This document shows, one piece after another, positions 25,001-39,039 of a DNA stretch of 64,000 nucleotides (the first letter of the stretch is position 1; every line of letters begins with the position of its first letter). Location of the stretch: assembly GCF_001640805.2 (NCBI RefSeq), contig NC_066844.1:12586543-12650542 (forward strand), given 5' to 3'. The position numbers were made by a program, and so were the translations under genes. The notes beneath the pieces were generated by a model. The model made no database searches. It was given only the letters and a program-made list of their open reading frames with translations, and was not told the DNA's origin. The DNA comes from Lates calcarifer. Taxonomy: Eukaryota > Chordata > Actinopteri > Centropomidae.

Positions 25001-28000
25001 GTAGAAAAGCCAGAGCTGTCAATGAGAGCGTGAGTGAAGCATCAGCATAAATCATCTGCAAGGTGCACTCTAAGCTCTCTCCACATCCTTGACTGCTGCT
25101 GACTTTCAAGCATCCATTATATATGAAATCTGTCTTTTATAATTCAACAGAAAAAGGAAACATGCTTGATAGTGATTTACAGAAGACAGAGCTGGTCCAG
25201 AGTTCTTTAAAATTCCATTATGCTGTGTGTTCTCTGGTAAAAGGGAATTACTGTGTAGATACAGTATAGGACATTGCTGGTGCTGTTATTCCCATTGACA
25301 GTAATCAATGTTTTTCAAAGTATTCAATCAAAAACTAGCCTGTAGGGCTAAATAAAAGGCAATTAATTCAGGTTTCTATACCAACCTCTTGGAAAATGGA
25401 GAAAAAAAATCTGATATTTTAGCAGACTGCAGTTCTGTTGACATGGCATTTTAAGGGATTTTACAGATTGCTAACTTGTAGAAGAAAGACAATTAAATGG
25501 ATTGAACCTCTGAGCAAAAATCATAAACTACAGAAGAAGAAGGAGAAGCTCTGTCTTCTACACTATGAAAAAATGAAAAACTTCAGAGAGGGGGTGGGTG
25601 GAGAGGCGGGGCATATAGCATTCTGGGGACTGGGATAGATTTTGGCATCACTTTATTAGTTTTTCTCTTTTGACCGTGTAGTCCCTGCCAGGTGAAAAGT
25701 TTACAGTGGCACATGGAAACAATTAGTGTGCCCTGCCATGTGGTTACACTGAACCTTGTTCTCTCTTACATACATATTCTGAGAGAATTTGCAGAGCACA
25801 GTCTTTCCTGCAGGGTTTTCCTGAACATCTCAGAATGATGCTGCTTATAGAGAAGCTGAAGAAATGAAATGGCCACTGCCTGATGTGATTGTTCCAACAA
25901 TCTGTTGGAATATACATGTAAGACTATACCAAACCTTTTGAAATATGAGGCATGAACTTTTCTCCCTAAGGCCAATATACTGAGGATCGATATTTCTATA
26001 AATGTACACAAGCCAGCCAACAATTAAGATCAAGGCAGAAAATAAAAATAACACAAATGAAACATGCAACCTCCGTGATAAGGGGGTCGCAGTGAGGGTA
26101 TAGTTCACAATATGTCAGCAAATCCCTCAGGAGGGAGGTGAGAACACCATCCCCCAGTGGAAATAGGACAGAAAAACAGCAGTGTACACAGAATAAAGCC
26201 ACTCAATGCACAGCACTTTATACCCAGCTCACATTAATTTTTAATGAAGTATAATAAGTCACAGCACCGGAGCAGAAATGCAATCCCCAGTCCAGATGAT
26301 CTAACAACACTTGGCCTTTTTCACACAGTGTAACCTCTGACAGAACTGGAGGCATCGAGGCAGTGAGTTGAATGTTTTTAACACCTCTGCAAACAGACAT
26401 AGCAACCGAGGTGTCTCTGTCTCTCTAGTAATGACAGTGCAGAGAAAAAACACACCTGGTCCTTGTGACTTAACAAAAGACAGAGCAAGGTAGTCGGATG
26501 CCTAAAAAAACTTCTTCTCTTTGTCATTTTTTATTTATGAAATTGAATACTGTGGGTTAGTTTTTCAAGGACAGGAATGAAGTATCAAGCAACTCTACAT
26601 GCCATCAGAGTGAAAAACATGCATTTGACAGAGATCTTTTTCTACCAGTAGCACTGGTGCTCCTCACTGAAAATTTTAGGAGCACCAGTACAAAAGTTAG
26701 GAGCAAATGCAAACCCATTCATACAAGACCATTTGCAGAAATAACAATGTCTTGTTTTATTTTTAAGGACAGTATTATTAAAATCTACATGAATGATTTA
26801 GGTTGCACTTTGGGGAAAAAGAAGTGATCTCTCACATTTTTGTGAAAGATCCCACTGTGTGCCATAAAAATAATAATCACAAGATATCACTAGTTAAACA
26901 AGACTTATACTTAAGGGATTTGAACTGTGATTTAGTCATGCACCCTAAGTAAGGGTGTCCATTGCAGCCTCTGCTAAGTTGATTGGTCCAGATGTAGGGG
27001 TGTGTGTGTGTGTCACATGCAATGAGAATACAGTCCTGCCCCAGACAAAGAGGACAGAGAGGCAACATGACCATAAATTATAGAATAGAAAATCAGTGTT
27101 GATATTAGGGCTGGTCGCCACAATAAAGCAACGTATAGGAAACAATGGACCTTACCCAAGAATGGGAATGGGGGACATATTTGCAAGTCGCACTGGTACT
27201 CTTAATTGTAAAATTTAGTCGCACTCTCTCCAAAATGACCACTCCACTTTTGTGGTCAAAGTTTGGGGTCCTGTTTGAAAAAGGTGTCCACTATTTTACT
27301 GTACTGGACTGACTGAGTTGCAAAAAAGACAGTGATGAAATGGAAAGAGGGAATGGGAAATACCTTTAATTGTGATACTTCCTGTGCTGCTTGCCACACC
27401 AAACTGGTTTCTTGCCACACAGGTGTAGAGGCCTGCATCGGATTTGGTTGCATTCCATATCCGAAGATTACCGTTGTCCAGAATAGAGACCCTGTGGTTT
27501 AAAAAAAAAAAAAGCAAGTAATTTATATTACTGGTGTGACAGTGTCTTGCACTGTTAGTAACAAATGTTGGTATCCATACAATGTAAAAGTTGCAAGTAG
27601 TAACTATGCAGCATGGGGCTGACGTAGTAGCTAGGATAAGTGACTAATACAGAGCAGAGAACATTTCTCAGTGCCTGTAATTAAGTTCTGCGTCTTTGCA
27701 GATGACAACGATGAGAAATAGGATTGTATTTTCAGAAGTCATTAATTCAGCGCATGACTTTAAGATATCTAGGACAACAGTGGCGTCATGCCCTTTCTGC
27801 AATGGCCACTAGTGCTTCAAAAAAGGTCAAAAGGCCTTAACAAAACCTGACATTTTCTAAATAACAAGCAAAAATGGAAATTGTGCCCTTGAAACCAAGG
27901 TACTGTGGGAAATCAAGGGTCGACCAACTCATCAAAGTATGCTGCATTTTAATTATCTGAAATGCTCTGCTGAATCTGCAAACTGTAAATATGAAACGGC

Positions 28001-31000
28001 GTCAGCCTGATTGTGAGAGGGGAAAATTATGTGTGGCCGGTAAATTGCTCTGTTCACCCTATGAGTCAAAGGAATCAGAGCGAACAGATTCATCCTGTGC
28101 CAGAGAGGGTTTCAAAGATTCAAACCAAAGAACTGACTAAAGGGGAGAGGTTATTTTCTTTAATTGTAGTTTTTCATTTACATACATAAATACAGGCACA
28201 TACTGTATGCATTAACACAGACATATACAGGCATGTGCACAAACACTTAAAGCTGCACTTTTCAGATCAACAATGACTCAAATAACTGTGAGTAATATAG
28301 GAGAGGGTTGCTCGTAGTGACAAACCCACAGAGAATAATCACCCAACTCTACACTTCCTCTACAGTTGTTTTGGTTTTACGGCCCACGGCTTTACTGTAC
28401 TGGTTCAGTCTCACAGCTCTCATCGGTGCCATTTTCAGACACAGTGAGCAGCTGTTGTAGGCAAAATGTTCAGATAAACCCAGTCCTCACTACCTGTCCA
28501 GCAGGACCAAAATTCAAAGTAATATACTGTGCATTTAATGTTCTAGAGTGATGTCACGCAATCAAATCAGTCCCTCCCTCCCTCAGTGGAAACCTCCTCC
28601 AGTGTATTTGTTTGATTAAACAGTTGAATGGTAGATGGACTGTACTTATATAGCACTTTTCTAGTTGGACTGACACTCTAAGCGCTTCACACTACATGTC
28701 ACATTCACCCATTCACACACACATTCATACGGCACTTATTCTATACACAGTGCTCTCCAACACATTTGTAAGCCAATGCATACACACGTCAGGGGCAATT
28801 TGGGGTTCAGTATCTTGCCCAAGGATACTTTGGCATGCGGACTGGAGGAGCAAACCACCGACCTTCTGGTTGCTCAACCTCCTGAGCCACAGCCACTGAC
28901 TGTTGAAAATAATTGTTGATGCAGTCTGACATCAAATCGGGTTTAATAGCTGTGGTAGAAGTTTACGACACACAGAAAACAGTTCATCAGCTTTCACTGT
29001 TGTTATGTGAGCATTTAACTAGATGTGCTTGTGAAATGCAGTTGATACAGAGTGACATAGCCTTACATTTTTTCCAGTGCTTCACTGTCTTTACTGAGTC
29101 TTTTTCAAGTGGTGGATATGATAAGAAAGTGCAGAGACAGTCAGTGTAAGTGAATCTACTTCTAAAACCACATCGTGCTGCTGCTGAGTGGAGACTTCTG
29201 GGTTTATATGAGGCTGAGAGAAAAAGTGCTGAATGTAAAGTAGCCAACAATGACCATCAGTTACATGAGGGTCATATCGCTGTGTAGGATGGCCCACAGT
29301 TAATGACATTAGACCTGGAGGCTGATAAATTTTAGGAAAATTGCCCATTAAATGGCACCACAGTCCTGCAACAGACCATAACCCCGAGCAGAGTAAGCAC
29401 AATTAAAACAACTGCCATACATTAATTACACTACATTTCTGGTGCTCTGTGTATATAGCTAAGTAAGTCTGATGAGTCACATTAGCTAAAGGAAATGTGA
29501 ATCAAAGGTAATAGTTCTGCATTACATTGAGTTTTTTTCCACATAAGCATCTATTATCAATTAACTAGTGTGAGAGTGAAAACAAATGGTAAAACATTTT
29601 ATTTTAACTAGAACAAGCTCTGACCCAGCTCAAGTCAGCCAGCACAAGACTCACAACAATACCTCAACATAACTAAATACCTGCATTTGCGCACTGCTTT
29701 CTGTATATCCACAATCTCCTTATCCTCTGGGACGGCTATCATGTGCGCCATGCATGTTGTAAGAGAGGGCTCTGCGGAGAGCAAACAAGTAGTGCTGCAT
29801 GCAGGTACAATGACTCTTAGAGAGAGTTAAATCCTCAGTAACTCTCCTGTGGAGCCAAGACTGTTCTCACCCATTCACTGCATCGTCTGCCTTTCTCAGT
29901 AGCTTTATACAAAGACTTGAGAGGCACTTCCCTTTCAACGACATAACAGAAAGAAGCGCAGACCAGGTGTCTTCATAAGTGTTCATCATTTTAGTCTGAA
30001 GCTAATGGAGAGCAGATGAGGTCAAACACAGTAGAAGTCATCTGAGGCACAGCAGTGGTGAATAAGACATGGAGGCTTACTATTAACACATTACAGTTTT
30101 GCTCCTGCCTTCCCTCTTCTCTGCCATAGCCCGGACAACATGTCTGTGCGGTGTGCCCATTATGTGAGGAGACATTTTCCATCTCCATCCCGAGAGAAGC
30201 CAGCAGAGGGACAGGTATCAATAATTCACAGGTGAGATGAACACAAGTGCCACTCCTTTTATCCGTGCCTCACACAGGTTTAATGGACATGGCAATAATT
30301 CTCCTAAAAGGAGGCAATTATTTTGAACACAGTGAGATGGCCAAATGCACTTGTGTAATCCTAAAAAAGCACAGGTGTATATTTTGGGTGAGATCAAGCC
30401 TCTGAGGACAGAGGCTGCACAGTGTTGATCCTCCCTGCTCTGTGACAAGATGAAAGAGACAAATAACATCAGTCACAGAGCAGCTATCATGGGCACTGTG
30501 AAGTGGAAATCGCAGGAAAGAGCCTAGTCCAAAATAAAAGCCTGCTTTTGTTATTTTCTTACATTCTCTTTGAGATGCTGTTAACAGATGCAGATGTTGC
30601 CTTTTTGTAAGCTTCCTCACAATCAAAAAGGCACTTGAAAGCGTTGTTTTGATGTTTCATTCAGACATATTTTGTCTTTGATCTGTTTGATAAATTGTGA
30701 GAGGAAACTGTCACAATCCAAATAATGAGTCACAAAAAAAGGAGGCAAGAAAATTGTGTGTTGAGAACAGCAGCTTTGAACTAAGTGCGGGCTTAGGAGT
30801 GTGGAGCGAGTTTCTAATGGCAGCAGCAGGAGGCTCATGCTCAAATAGTGAAATCATGTTAACGCTCTTTCTACATAAACATGCTAACTTGCTACTGCCG
30901 TCAAAGAATAGGGGGCACTCATAAAAATTCAACATGCAAACAATATGCATAATCACAGATCAGATTCTGATTTGAGAGTTCTAAACAGGGACGTTCATGA

Positions 31001-34000
31001 ATACTTAGTGACTCTGAGATGCCATGGCTGATTGGTAGCATGACTGCAGGCTGGAGGCTTGTATGTGTCTCCACTTAATTAATAGGGTAAATAAAACAGC
31101 TTTTGAAAGTGAGGGTTAAGATTCTATCAGAAGAATTACTCAGCCATGAGACCACAGGAGGAGAGATTGTCACAAGCTTATGGTGATTTCACCAAATAAT
31201 TAATCTCAGCTAAGGCCTTCTATACATGCAGATTATTGCCTCAGTGCACAGACAGCTTGCTCAGCTCACCATTGCAGCAGACATTCACTTCCAAATATCA
31301 GTTAACTAAATGGAAAAAGTAGGTGTGAAAAAAAGTACTGCAGGGGATATGTTTGATTTTGTGTTTGCCCACCACAGTAAGCTCATAGATAAGGTGAGGT
31401 GTGTGTTACTATTTCCGATCCACATTGACCATCATCGACCTACCTGCAGGTGATGTTTCTAATCATAATTGTATCAAAACATCAGCGTTGCTAACAGCGC
31501 CAGAGGCGAGAGCCTGTAATGTGGCAAGTATGTGGAGAAAGAGGCGAGGTCACCGTATCCTCTGAGCCGGTACAAGGGGTGGGACCTAACTTCAGGTGTT
31601 GATCTATGCTCTTGACTGCTTTAAAAACCCTGAAGTGCAGAGGGGGGAGGGGCTGTCTGAGATAAATTGAAAGGCTGTCTCTCCTAAGGTTCCCCACAGT
31701 GTGCTGTGTTGGAGAGAAACGGCCTTGTCAGCAGCATAAATCAAGCCCAGCTGTGCACCGTAGACCCAGGACACTAAAACCTGCAGAGCGCGTTGCCGCT
31801 GCGGTACAACTTCTCAGATGCCTGCTTTATGCATAATCATGACTAAATTAATGTGTTTTCTATTTTATTGTGAAGTTGTCAACATCAAGGTTAATGGTCA
31901 ATTAGAGACAACAAAGCAGATATGGTCTTTTTTTGGGTTGTTCTTTCAGCCAACAAAGTGATTGGCTGATGCTGTTAAAATAGGGACACCTGGGCATTTG
32001 CTTTTGGAATTTCTCCTATATAGGTGTAATTGATATTGATTTTTGCTATATTCAGACCTGTACCAACGACTCTCACCTTGTCACATGGATCATTAGCTGA
32101 AGCAAATGATAAGAGTATTACCACATGGTCCTGTACTACACCTGTATCACATTTCATTTTATATAGATAATGTATTCCATGTGATAAACTGTAATAACTT
32201 TGGTGATACCCTGACATTTTATCTAGCAACAGACATTGAGGTCCAAAAGTGGAACTAAATAAATGACTGTAGAACCATATAACTGTATGAGACACTGAAT
32301 GACAAGATCATTTTCTCTTACATCTGACTACTGATGTCGTCTTACAGAGTGAGCAACCAATATGCTGAATCCAACATGCTTTGTAGGTTTGCATTTTGCA
32401 GTATCTAAAATGCAACAGGACAGGTTTGGATGCCAGTGTGTCAGTGCTCAGCCTGATCACATTAAAAATGCCTGGTAGCCAGCAGGACAAAGCACTACCT
32501 CAGTATTAGAAGTGATTAGGCAGTTCAATTACAGTTTACCTCACCAGTCTTCATGTGGTAAGAAAGCAATGTTTTTTGTAGATAATTACCATCAAGTGTG
32601 TAAAAAATGCCTGTCTGAGAGGGGTCTCTTGGAGATGTCAATCAAAGTCTAACAACAACATAACAAGTGCCTTTGCGACCACTGTCACAGGGAGCTTTGC
32701 TTTAAGACAGAGCAAATGATTAAGAATGATTGACACAAAACATGCACTCATTCTCCCATGTCTCAACAAAAGCAAGCTCTGCAGCTAGAAGCAGGGTTAT
32801 TTGCTGTTTTTGTCTATTTGGCTACATTACTAGTGAAGTAAGTTGCAGGCAATACTTGAAATGACTTTCCTTTTGGTTCACTGTGTATTGACACTTGTCT
32901 CCAGGGCACCAGCGAGCATTAAAACCTCTTTGTCAGTATGGTTGCTTTATAAAAACACGGCCAGGGGACAAGGGTGCTGGGCTACGATGCAAGTATTAAT
33001 TTTGTTACTCTATGAAATGCACACTACCACTACTGCTCCAGTGTGTATTACCATAATGTAAGCCAGGAAATAGCAAGTTCTTCCCCATAGCCTCGACAGC
33101 TAGGATGCATTTTTCTTTATTTTTTTTTTTTATTATTTCTTTGATAGATACAGCAGGCATTGTACACTTGTGTACTGCATTTTTGCATCAGTCCATGGTG
33201 CATTTTGTTTGGCCATTTGAGTATTGGATTGTAAATTCCAGGAATTGGTCGCTAGATTTATTTTCTAAATAACATGAAAAGTTAAGCCTCAATATTCATA
33301 ATGCTGAGATAAATTAACTGTACAACACATTTTTGTGCTCAAGATGACAGAATGTCCCCAGACATGAGGAAAAGATCTTGTTACCTTGTCATTGCCTATA
33401 ATGAAAAAATAAACATAAAAAAACTCTCTTTGTATGTACACAGTCTACTGTATAAGGTCCTTGGAGCAAATATACATTCTCAGAATAAGTGTGTGTATTT
33501 TTTATAGGAAGGGTCTTAATGAAGCAAGCTGATTGAGAACAATTCCCCGCCTGTGGAACATGATGTGATTGTGTTGGTAATTGCATTGCGAGGAGAGGGA
33601 GTTTATCAGCCTGGGCTGCACAGGGGTTTGTGTATGTACTTCTAGAGGATTCCTTTAATCACAAAATGCTCTCCTAGCTTATTCCCCTTCCAGAGATATT
33701 CATCTCTTCTTGTGTGCTGAGGTATCCCTTCTGGAATAAAGAGCACACACATGTTCCACAGGAAATTGTCAGAGGAACCAAGATGGATTACTCATGCTGC
33801 GCTGGTGGATTCTCACTCTGAAAAATGATATCAGCCACAGTCTTCCAGATAAAAATAATCCTGGCAAGCAGTACATGGGATGCAGACGGGTAAAGAGGGT
33901 TCTGACCTAATCTCAGCAAACATCCCAGAATTCACTTTATCTCTGGTCTGAGATTTATTTGAGTTTAGTCAGTCAGCACTAGATTCTTGCAGAAATATGT

Positions 34001-35963
34001 TTTACAGTCCCTCCCCCTCTCCTGCTCCAGAACAGGAAAAAATGCTAATTAAGCAAATGCAAAGTCTTCACAGACTGAAAATGTATATCACTGCATATGC
34101 TTAAGTCTTAATGGTTTGAAGGATATACCCTGTCTATGATGAATGATGAAGTAGGATGTAAGAGGTACAGTCATGGCCAGCCTGCGGCATGATCTCAGTT
34201 TCCTGGTTTCTGTTATGTTGTATTTTCTCTTGTGTTTCTAGTGTTTGATTTGTGTTATTTTGGTAGTTATCATTTCTCCTGAGTTTCTGGTTTCATCCTT
34301 TTCCCTTGTGTTTCTGGTGTCATTGTGCTTCCTGTTTTATTTTGAAGTCTTGTCTTGTCTCACCAGTGTTGCTTTTACTTCCTGTCTTTGTCCTATGTTT
34401 CCCTCCATTTTCTGCCCTCACCTGTTCCCCATGAGTAATTATCCCAATGGGTATATATGGTCCTGTGTCTTCCCAGTCCTTTGTCAGAGTATTGTGGTGT
34501 TCAGTGGATGTGGCTGTTTGTTGGGCTTGGTGTGTGTGCGCGCGCGCGTGCCGAAGCCCAACAAACGCGCGTGCGTGCACGTATGTACGTGTCCCTGTGT
34601 TCCCCAGTGTTCCTTTTGGATTTGTTTGGACCTCTTGTGTTCTTAGACTTTTTCCTGCGCCTGATCGCCAGTGAGTTTCTTGTGCTTTTGGTTTGATTTT
34701 TGTTGAATATATTCTCTGTTTTGTCTGCATTTGGGTCCTTGTCCCTCTGTCCTTGCCCCCAAACTGTGTCAGAATACCTTGACCACCATGGACCTTGCAG
34801 GCGATTCATTTTTTGAGGGTTTTGATTATTCCCCCTTTTAGGACACCTGGTTGGCCCTGTCCCCAGCTATGTCGAGGCTGAGCCCCCAGAAGGAAGCACA
34901 GGCCTCAGAGACTCTAGGCCTCCAGTTTCTTGGCTGAGCTTGAGCCTCGGTCTTCCAGCCTCCAGCTCCAGCTACAGCCCCTGGGTTCTAACTATCATAC
35001 CTTACCTCTGCCCCAGGCTTCTTCACTTCAGGCTGCTTCACTTCAGCGGCCTGGCACCATGATCCACAGCCAGTCAGCAGCTCTCAAAGTGGCAGCCCAG
35101 TAGACACCTCTCCCGTCTGTGGTCCATCCTACCCCAGCTCCTTGTCATTTTCAGTTGGCAGTCCAGCTGACACCAGCCTCGTCAGTGGTTTGGCCGATCC
35201 CTGCTCCTCGTCTCCAGTTGGCCCAGCAGACAACTGTCCCATCTGCAGTCTGCCCCACTCCAGCTCCTCGCCATCTCCAGTTGGTGGCTCGGTTGACACC
35301 AGCTTCCAGTGTTTTCTTGTTGGCGGTCTGGCCAACTGCAGCCAGTGAGCGGCTCTACTGTTCAGCCTCCTGAGGGGACTCTGTTCCGCCATCATTGCCT
35401 CCTGCCCGGCCTCCTGAGGGACTCTGCTTCACTGCCGTCGTCGCCCTCCTGCCCAGGCTGCCTGAGGTTTCCTCTTCCCTGGCTCCCCAGCCCCCTGGCT
35501 ATCCACTCAAGGAGTTTGATCAAATAAAATGTCCCCAAATGCCAAAAACTAGCAAAATTTTCAAATTAATATTAAAATGGCCAACTTCCTGTAGGTTTGA
35601 GGATATGCTGTTGAGAGACTTTTTGATGCATCGCAGCATGTTACATCATGCCTCCGAATTTTGTTCATCTCGGACAAACCAAGCCCAATGGTAAGGAGGT
35701 TTTAAGTATGTCCAAGGGGGCGCTGTAGAGCCATTTTATGGCTCCAATGAATGAGACCCCTATCAAATATCAATTTTTGCCAGGTCTGATGTGTGTGCAA
35801 AGTTTTGAGTTTTTGAGCATGTTTAGGCCCTCAAAAAATGCAATTTTAGCATTACAAGAATAATTCTTTGATTACAATAGGGCCTTTGCATGCTAGTGCT
35901 TGGGTCCTAATTAAATTTAGCAACTAGACCTCTTGGTAACAGTTTTATTTAAAAAAAAAAAAA

Positions 35964-35994
<31 letters not shown>

Positions 35995-38992
35995 GGATGC
36001 ACACACCCTTTTTAGACCATTTGAAAAAAATGTTATTGGGATGTGCATTTTTAATTGCAAGCAGCCTCACAGGACTAATAATTAGCTGACCACTAATGTC
36101 CATACCCCTTAGATTCACTTGTCAAGCTTTCAGTTCTTGCATTTTCAGTTCTTGCATTACCATTTGAAATTCTGTTGCTAGCACGTGCATGCTTTTGTTG
36201 AAAACACTGCCTTTGGTTGATCTTTTAACACTTAAAACTGACAAAGAACCCTGTTGGCCAGGCCACATGCATGATATCGTGCTAAAAATCTGAGGCCAAG
36301 CTAACAGGATTGAGGCAAAAATTCAGTATCCACATGAGCTGATGATTCAAGTAGAACATACAGAAATAAATGGGAATTGTTCTTGTGCACTTAGTGGCTA
36401 TAGTCCCTGTATTACAGGTATGATGAGGAACAGCGTAAGATCGGACTGTTACTTTGTCCTAACATAATTGTGTTTAGCTCCTTATCTTTGAACAAACATG
36501 GTAGGGGTTAGATTTATGCTTTACTTTCTGTGTTTTCAAAAAGTAAAGTACGATTTTAACTAACCACTGTGTTCGGTAAACCTATATCCCATCATGGTTT
36601 TTCAGCATGTGGAGAAATCCAAAGCTTGACAGGTCTGCCATGACTCTAGGGAGGAGTTTAGTAATGACTCAGAGCAGATCAGATCATCACTACGTCTACG
36701 TCTAAAATCTCTTGAACAAATCTTTGACCTAAAGTGTCTAAAAAAATCTACTATTCTACCATTTAAAAAAAAAATAAATAAAGCATAGTTCTGTCAAAGC
36801 ATGGCCTGACAATTAGATTTTTCAGATTAGGATTCATTCTATTTAAGTGAAAAAAGTGTTAATCTGCTGTTTTACAACATACAATATACGTCTCTAATAC
36901 AGGCAAATGTCTATAATCCACCCATGCTAGACCACAGTCAACAATGTGAATCACAGGCTACTTGTTTATCTAATCCAAATTTATCTGATGATCACATCAT
37001 GTCAAACACATGGTGCGGTCCCCCCCCCTGCTTAGAGCCACAAATAAATCAAACTAGTGAATCATGTTCATCTGTGGTGAAGTGACTTTCTGAGCAGCCA
37101 ATGGCCAAGGGTGGGACACATCATGAAAAAAAAAAAATATATATATAATATATATCTATTATATACATAATCTGAGCGGACTAGTTAGCCTGCAGTAGCT
37201 GCCTTGTCATGTCCAAATTAGCCATACTTGCCAATAAAGAGCATGACTCTGTAAGTGCACAAATGAATAATAAAAATATGCTTCCTGCCCTTAAAATGCT
37301 CTATTATTACTTTGATTTCTAATCAAGCTAACTGTTACCTGACCTTGCCTTCAAAAGAAATGTAGCTCTGCCCACTGAGGTTTAAACCAACCAATAAGAT
37401 TATTTCCACCTCCTGAGCAGCTCTAACTCCGAGATATGTTTGGATAAATAAAACATTTAATCTGCTATGTGGATGTGTGTGCTAGCAGGCACTTCTGAAC
37501 AGTGTTGGATGTTGTCTGCAGCTGCCAGGATCAGCAAAGCACTAATCCTCGGTTTGCTCCCATTCTCAGGCGAGGGGAGCCTTACTCCTTCATGTGGCTT
37601 TTTTAAGCTACAGCTGCGGTGGAGAGGTGTAGGCAAAGACAAAATGAAAAGCACCAGTCAGCTGTCCACGGCATCCTTGTCAGGTAGTAAACCTTTCCTC
37701 AAGGCAAAGTAATGAAATAAGTCCTTCTGGGCACATTCACTCTCAGTCTTCAGGCCTGCCACTGCTCATTCGCACTGTTAACCTCCACAGAGAATCAGAG
37801 TTCCACTTCACAAGCAGATGTTCAATTAGAGCAAATGAAATTAGAGATCTGATTAGAAAAAAATGTGAAGTGACATTTAAACATGATAAACAATGTTTTT
37901 AATAAGAATGACAGCATGTAGCCCAAGAACGAGGGGACTTAAATAGCAGTGCTGGGCTGTCCGTTCACATGGATCATTTAATCACCATTTTTATTAATAC
38001 ACCTGTTTCCATACAGAGCTTATTAATTCCAAGTCCTCATAAAATTAAGCCCTGAGACAATTGATGAGACTCTTATTAAAATCTCCTTGAAACAGAACAA
38101 AGGCATCATAGAAAGATAGGGAGATATGTGATAAGTAAATTAATGCAAAGTTCACTGCTATGCCTCCTCTGCAGTTTCCGTGTTCTCTTGACACTGATTC
38201 TTTCTGGAGTGCGTCTGGCAGAGCAGATGGGCCTATAAATGGAGATCACTCTGCGAGACATCTCTTCATTTATGTGACAGCCATGCTTATTTGCTCTGCC
38301 AATGTAGGAGGGGTATATAATATCCAAGAGGGACAGTTATACCAGTGGGTCATGACTACAGATGGAATCTGGCTTTAGCAAGTGTTGCTCTCTCTACAGA
38401 CTTATGGACTAATCAACATCCACACCACACACAGAAAGCCTCCTGTGTCTTCTCACTTTAACTCAGTGCACCCCTTAAAAACTTGCCATGCAAAGCTCAC
38501 ACTTACAGCTTAGACATTAACAGACAGCACTTAAAACTATAAACGTACCTAGCTGATGATTTCAAAGCTGCTCCAGGCACGAAATGAGTCAGAGCACATC
38601 CTGCGATAGTAATTTCTTACGCTCACTGATTCATGTGGCACACTTGCTCCTCAATGCATGTGTCAATAGTTTGGCAAAAGTAAAAAGCAGAATTAAAGAG
38701 GCCTCAAAGTGTGCATCTGAGCTCAATTCGGGACGAGCGATAAAATAAGAAATATGTGAGGAAGCAGGGGGGCTGACGGGCCAATTTCCCAGCAGCATTT
38801 GATTTTCTCAAAGTAAGCAGTGGTTTCAAAGCCGAATTTGAAACCACCGGCCCATTAGTGTGTCAAGCCGCTTCAATGTGGAGATTTTGAGATTTGATGG
38901 TGTTTGCTTTACGACAAGGGTAAGTGTAATTTGGACAAATTAAACATGGAATCACTGCTCAATGAGAAATAAAGCTGAAAGAATGATGGCTG

Positions 38993-39039
<47 letters not shown>

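Larger units (their letters stand above)
18293..27363 (-). other. cntn4 intron between Ig5 and Ig6 (about 9 kb)
   Basis: It contains a (CA)n tract, an interrupted teleost repeat (20790-21664), a second teleost repeat (23681-23937), a hairpin repeat near 26650 and a repeat-poor stretch at 24050-24420. No contactin or other exon is supported within it. Confidence 0.7.

Noticed and set aside
34245..34809. Long ORFs on both strands, up to 136 codons
   Set aside because: They arise from biased LTR-like sequence and a CG/GT alternating loop; the translations show no domain and both strands are open by composition.
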